Shown: in pieces, positions 61,601-64,000 of the stretch
How positions within the stretch are numbered: position 1 is the first letter of the stretch
How the letters are laid out: each line of letters begins with the position of its first letter
Assembly: GCA_013397075.1 (NCBI GenBank)
Contig: VWZS01000547.1
Coordinates: 62,240 to 126,239, forward strand
Direction of reading: 5' to 3'
From: Rhabdornis inornatus
Taxonomy: Eukaryota > Chordata > Aves > Passeriformes > Rhabdornithidae
Length of the DNA: 64,000 nucleotides
Position numbers and translations under genes: made by a program
Notes under the pieces: generated by a model
Seen by the model: only the letters and a program-made list of their open reading frames with translations
Databases searched by the model: none
What the model was told of the DNA's origin: nothing

Positions 61601-63787
61601 ATTGCAGTCAGTCCCGGGAAAGTCAATGTGCTCAGCAAAGGGTAATCTACCTGACAATAGGCAAGAGGACTTGGGCTTCCAAACTACTAATCTAGGTAGG
61701 GTTCTTGCTGAGTGTAATCCATATTTTTCAGCAGTGGATATGCAGATTAATGGGAAGCTGTCATTTGAAACAGATGTTGCTGTTTTGTTCACTTTTATCA
61801 TGCCTAATACACTGCACATTCTGGGATTAACCTCCTGATCTACATGCTGCTGCTACATGAGCATTAACCATTTCTTGGGAGAGAGGAAGGAAGGATTACA
61901 GAAACCCTGTGTGCAGTCTTTCTCCAGAAACAAGAAATTGTTTTCAGACAGGCCGGTATAACCTGTGACATTTCACTTCTGCCACCACCATGCCCTGTCT
62001 TTTCAGTGACAATGGCCAGCCCTGAGTGGTGCTCTGAGGGAGCTGGTGACACAAATGTGCCACTGAAGGGGCTCCTCCCTGCCAGAGTGCTCCTCAGCAT
62101 CTCTCCAGAGAGTGTGTCCCCCCTCATCTACCACTGCCCACCCCTTCTCTCACAGTTTGCTCTGCTGCTCAGGATCTTCTGGGGCTGGGGTTTATTAGTG
62201 CCAGGTTTACCCAAAACTAACTCCAGAGAAGGTGCTGTGCTGTCGTGGATTACCTCTAGTTTGGGATCCCAGCTTATCCAGCACACAGGGGGCTCGTCTC
62301 CAGGGCTGTCTGGTCCTGCCTCTGTGTCTGAGCAATCTTGGTCAAGCAAGCTGCCTGTCTCACCTAGGACAGCAGCTTGGAACTAGATCAGCATTTTTAA
62401 AAAACATGCAGCTCTACATTTCATCCCTGATGTTCTACTACAATAGATTAGGGATGGATGAATGATGGAAATTTGAAGGGGTCTATCAGAGAGACATTTT
62501 TAGCCTAAAAACATGTGATGCTAAGTAAGATGAAGATATTAATGTACTGATAGATAATGGCCAGAAGTAGCAGAGATATCATGAATACAATCCTCCAGTG
62601 AGTAGCAAGAACCAACTGTAGTTATCCAATATCTCTGTCTGATCCTAGTGGGATGCAGATAGGAGCCTTATCACTATCTAAAACAGAGTCCTGACTGAAT
62701 CAGACAGGCTGACACTGGCATCACCTTGCAGAAGTTGCTCTATATAAAGCTTGCAGCAAATGTTATTTTCTGGTAGTACAATGAAATAAATCCAGGGGAC
62801 ATTTGCAGGAGAGCTTTCAGAATTCCTCCAGGCAATGACTGTGGAAAAGACACTGTAATGTAAGTATACTCTTGCTTTGTGCAAAGCATGGTGAGATAGG
62901 CAGAATTAACATTGATGGGAGAAGGAACACTCAGGTTTCATCAAGATGTTTAAATATCTGATGTCATTTTGCCAATTTGAATGGCTGAGTGCCAGGAATA
63001 TGCTGGGTTTTGTATGCTATTTTTGGCAGCAAAGGAGATACTGAATTTAAAAATGCTTATGCAAAAAAAAGTCATTGTAAATAGATGTCATACCTTAATG
63101 AACTGTCCATTTTCTAAGTCTTTGTATAATACCTTGGGTAATATGAAACTTCAATAGTCAAGAACACAAAATAATCCTAAAATATGTGATAGAGATGATG
63201 ATAAAACAAGACAGACAAGATGAGATTTCCATTTTCTTTTGGTCCTTGTTATTTCATAATTGCTAACAAAACTTTCAGAATAAAGGTCTCAATCTAAAAC
63301 TTCAGCAAGGAAGTGATTCACACCTGGAAAGTAGCAAACAAAATACTCCAGTTCATGTTGCAAACATGTGAATGGGAGGAAAGCAGGGTATATGCTGGTT
63401 CCGTGTCATCCTAATCCTACAGCTATCACTTAGGAATTAATAAAACATACAAGGCTCTCTTGCAGCTCCATCCCTGCTGGCTGCTGCTCTGGTGATACAT
63501 TGCAATAATATGCCAGTGATAATATTCCAGTAATAAATGATGGCAATATCCCATCAGATCCTCATCACTCCAGTGATGCACTGTGGCTATACATCAGCTT
63601 GCAATGGAGTTTAGGCATTAGTGGAAGAGGCAAATTTTGTTGTACATCCTCTGAACACAGGGTTTGACATAATGCAGCATGTGCATATGGAATGGAGCAG
63701 GGACTTCATATGGAATGTTTACTTCAGAATGGGCTCCTCTTACTCATTGAATGCTTACAATCTAAAGGGAATTTGAGTGTGCAAACC
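52618..63787. other. Non-coding flank, no gene seen
   Basis: Single-copy-looking sequence with small simple tracts (poly-T at about 53430, A-rich at about 59241). A two-copy 19-bp tandem duplication lies at 57530-57567, and a short imperfect duplication of GAAGGACAGGAGGAGGGTGG at 58017-58075. None of the open frames, including 62006-62386, resembles a known protein. Confidence 0.5.
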
Positions 63788-63860
63788 ATCATAGAATAGG
63801 ACCACAGGATCATTTAGGCTGGAGAAGACTCCTAAGACCATGGAGTGATGCCCCTGCTTG
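63788..63860 (-). repeat. CR1 LINE 3' end, minus orientation
   Basis: ATCATAGAATAGGACCACAG, GGATCATTTAGGCTGGAG and AAGACTCCTAAGACCATGG follow the reversed CR1 3' end (octamer repeat, then the conserved hairpin region). The right boundary is vague because the copy is diverged. Confidence 0.75.
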
Positions 63861-64000
63861 GGAATCAGCTCTCCAGGTTTTCAACATCCTGCACTGCCAT
63901 GTGAGGGTGTTGGGTGATTGCCTCTTTGTAGTATTAATACAGCAAAATCATGTGAAGGGCTCTGGCATGACAGGTCAGGGTCAGGAGGATTTCAGTTAAT

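Noticed and set aside
62006..62386. 126-codon plus-strand frame
   Set aside because: Composition follows local GC content. Antisense and shifted frames are also open, and no domain is recognised.
1..64000. tRNA or other structural RNA genes
   Set aside because: No stretch with tRNA A/B-box pattern and cloverleaf pairing caught my eye. A covariance-model scan was not possible, so absence is not proven.

Overview
The window is vertebrate nuclear DNA, almost certainly avian. It has GT-AG introns, CpG-island promoters, several 3'-end fragments of CR1 LINEs of the bird type, and LTR-like relics of the kind found in songbird genomes. I cannot name the species. Two protein-coding genes can be supported, arranged head to head: METTL22 on the minus strand (positions 33 to about 4.2 kb, cut by the left edge) and TMEM114 on the plus strand (about 9.1 to 24.4 kb). 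From memory, METTL22 and TMEM114 are also divergent neighbours on human 16p13.2, so this is conserved synteny.

Layout. 1-4.3 kb: METTL22 coding exons at 33-177, 262-302, 656-1006 and 2168-2297, joined by intact splice sites in consistent phase. Beyond them lie a 5'UTR stretch, a first intron with a CR1 fragment, and a CpG island carrying a 29/33-bp minisatellite. 4.3-8.85 kb: intergenic, with a 41-bp-arm near-perfect hairpin at 7944-8028. 8.85-10.0 kb: GC-rich TMEM114 promoter and first exon, visibly misassembled. A 149-bp piece of exon 1 sits between single Ns at 9128 and 9278, inside two identical 276-bp copies of flanking sequence, with another single N and a 69-base N run nearby. 10.0-24.4 kb: TMEM114 exons 2 (10756-10836), 3 (19473-19610) and 4 (22193-22425), then a probable 3'UTR holding a CR1 fragment. 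24.4-64 kb: no recognisable gene. This stretch holds LTR-like relics near 25.5-27.0, 45.1 and 46.6 kb, a 12-copy 56-bp tandem array inside the first of these, a pure (TTTCCC)11 microsatellite, small tandem duplications, short hairpins and CR1 ends. It is probably the gene-poor flank that in human separates TMEM114 from RBFOX1.

The two genes are not known to share a pathway. METTL22 is a SAM-dependent protein lysine methyltransferase and TMEM114 a claudin-like four-pass membrane glycoprotein. I found no new enzymatic or defence system. The observations most worth following up are the broken TMEM114 first exon (very probably an assembly error that would corrupt automatic gene models), the 56-bp array open in all three frames, and the two fold-back hairpins.
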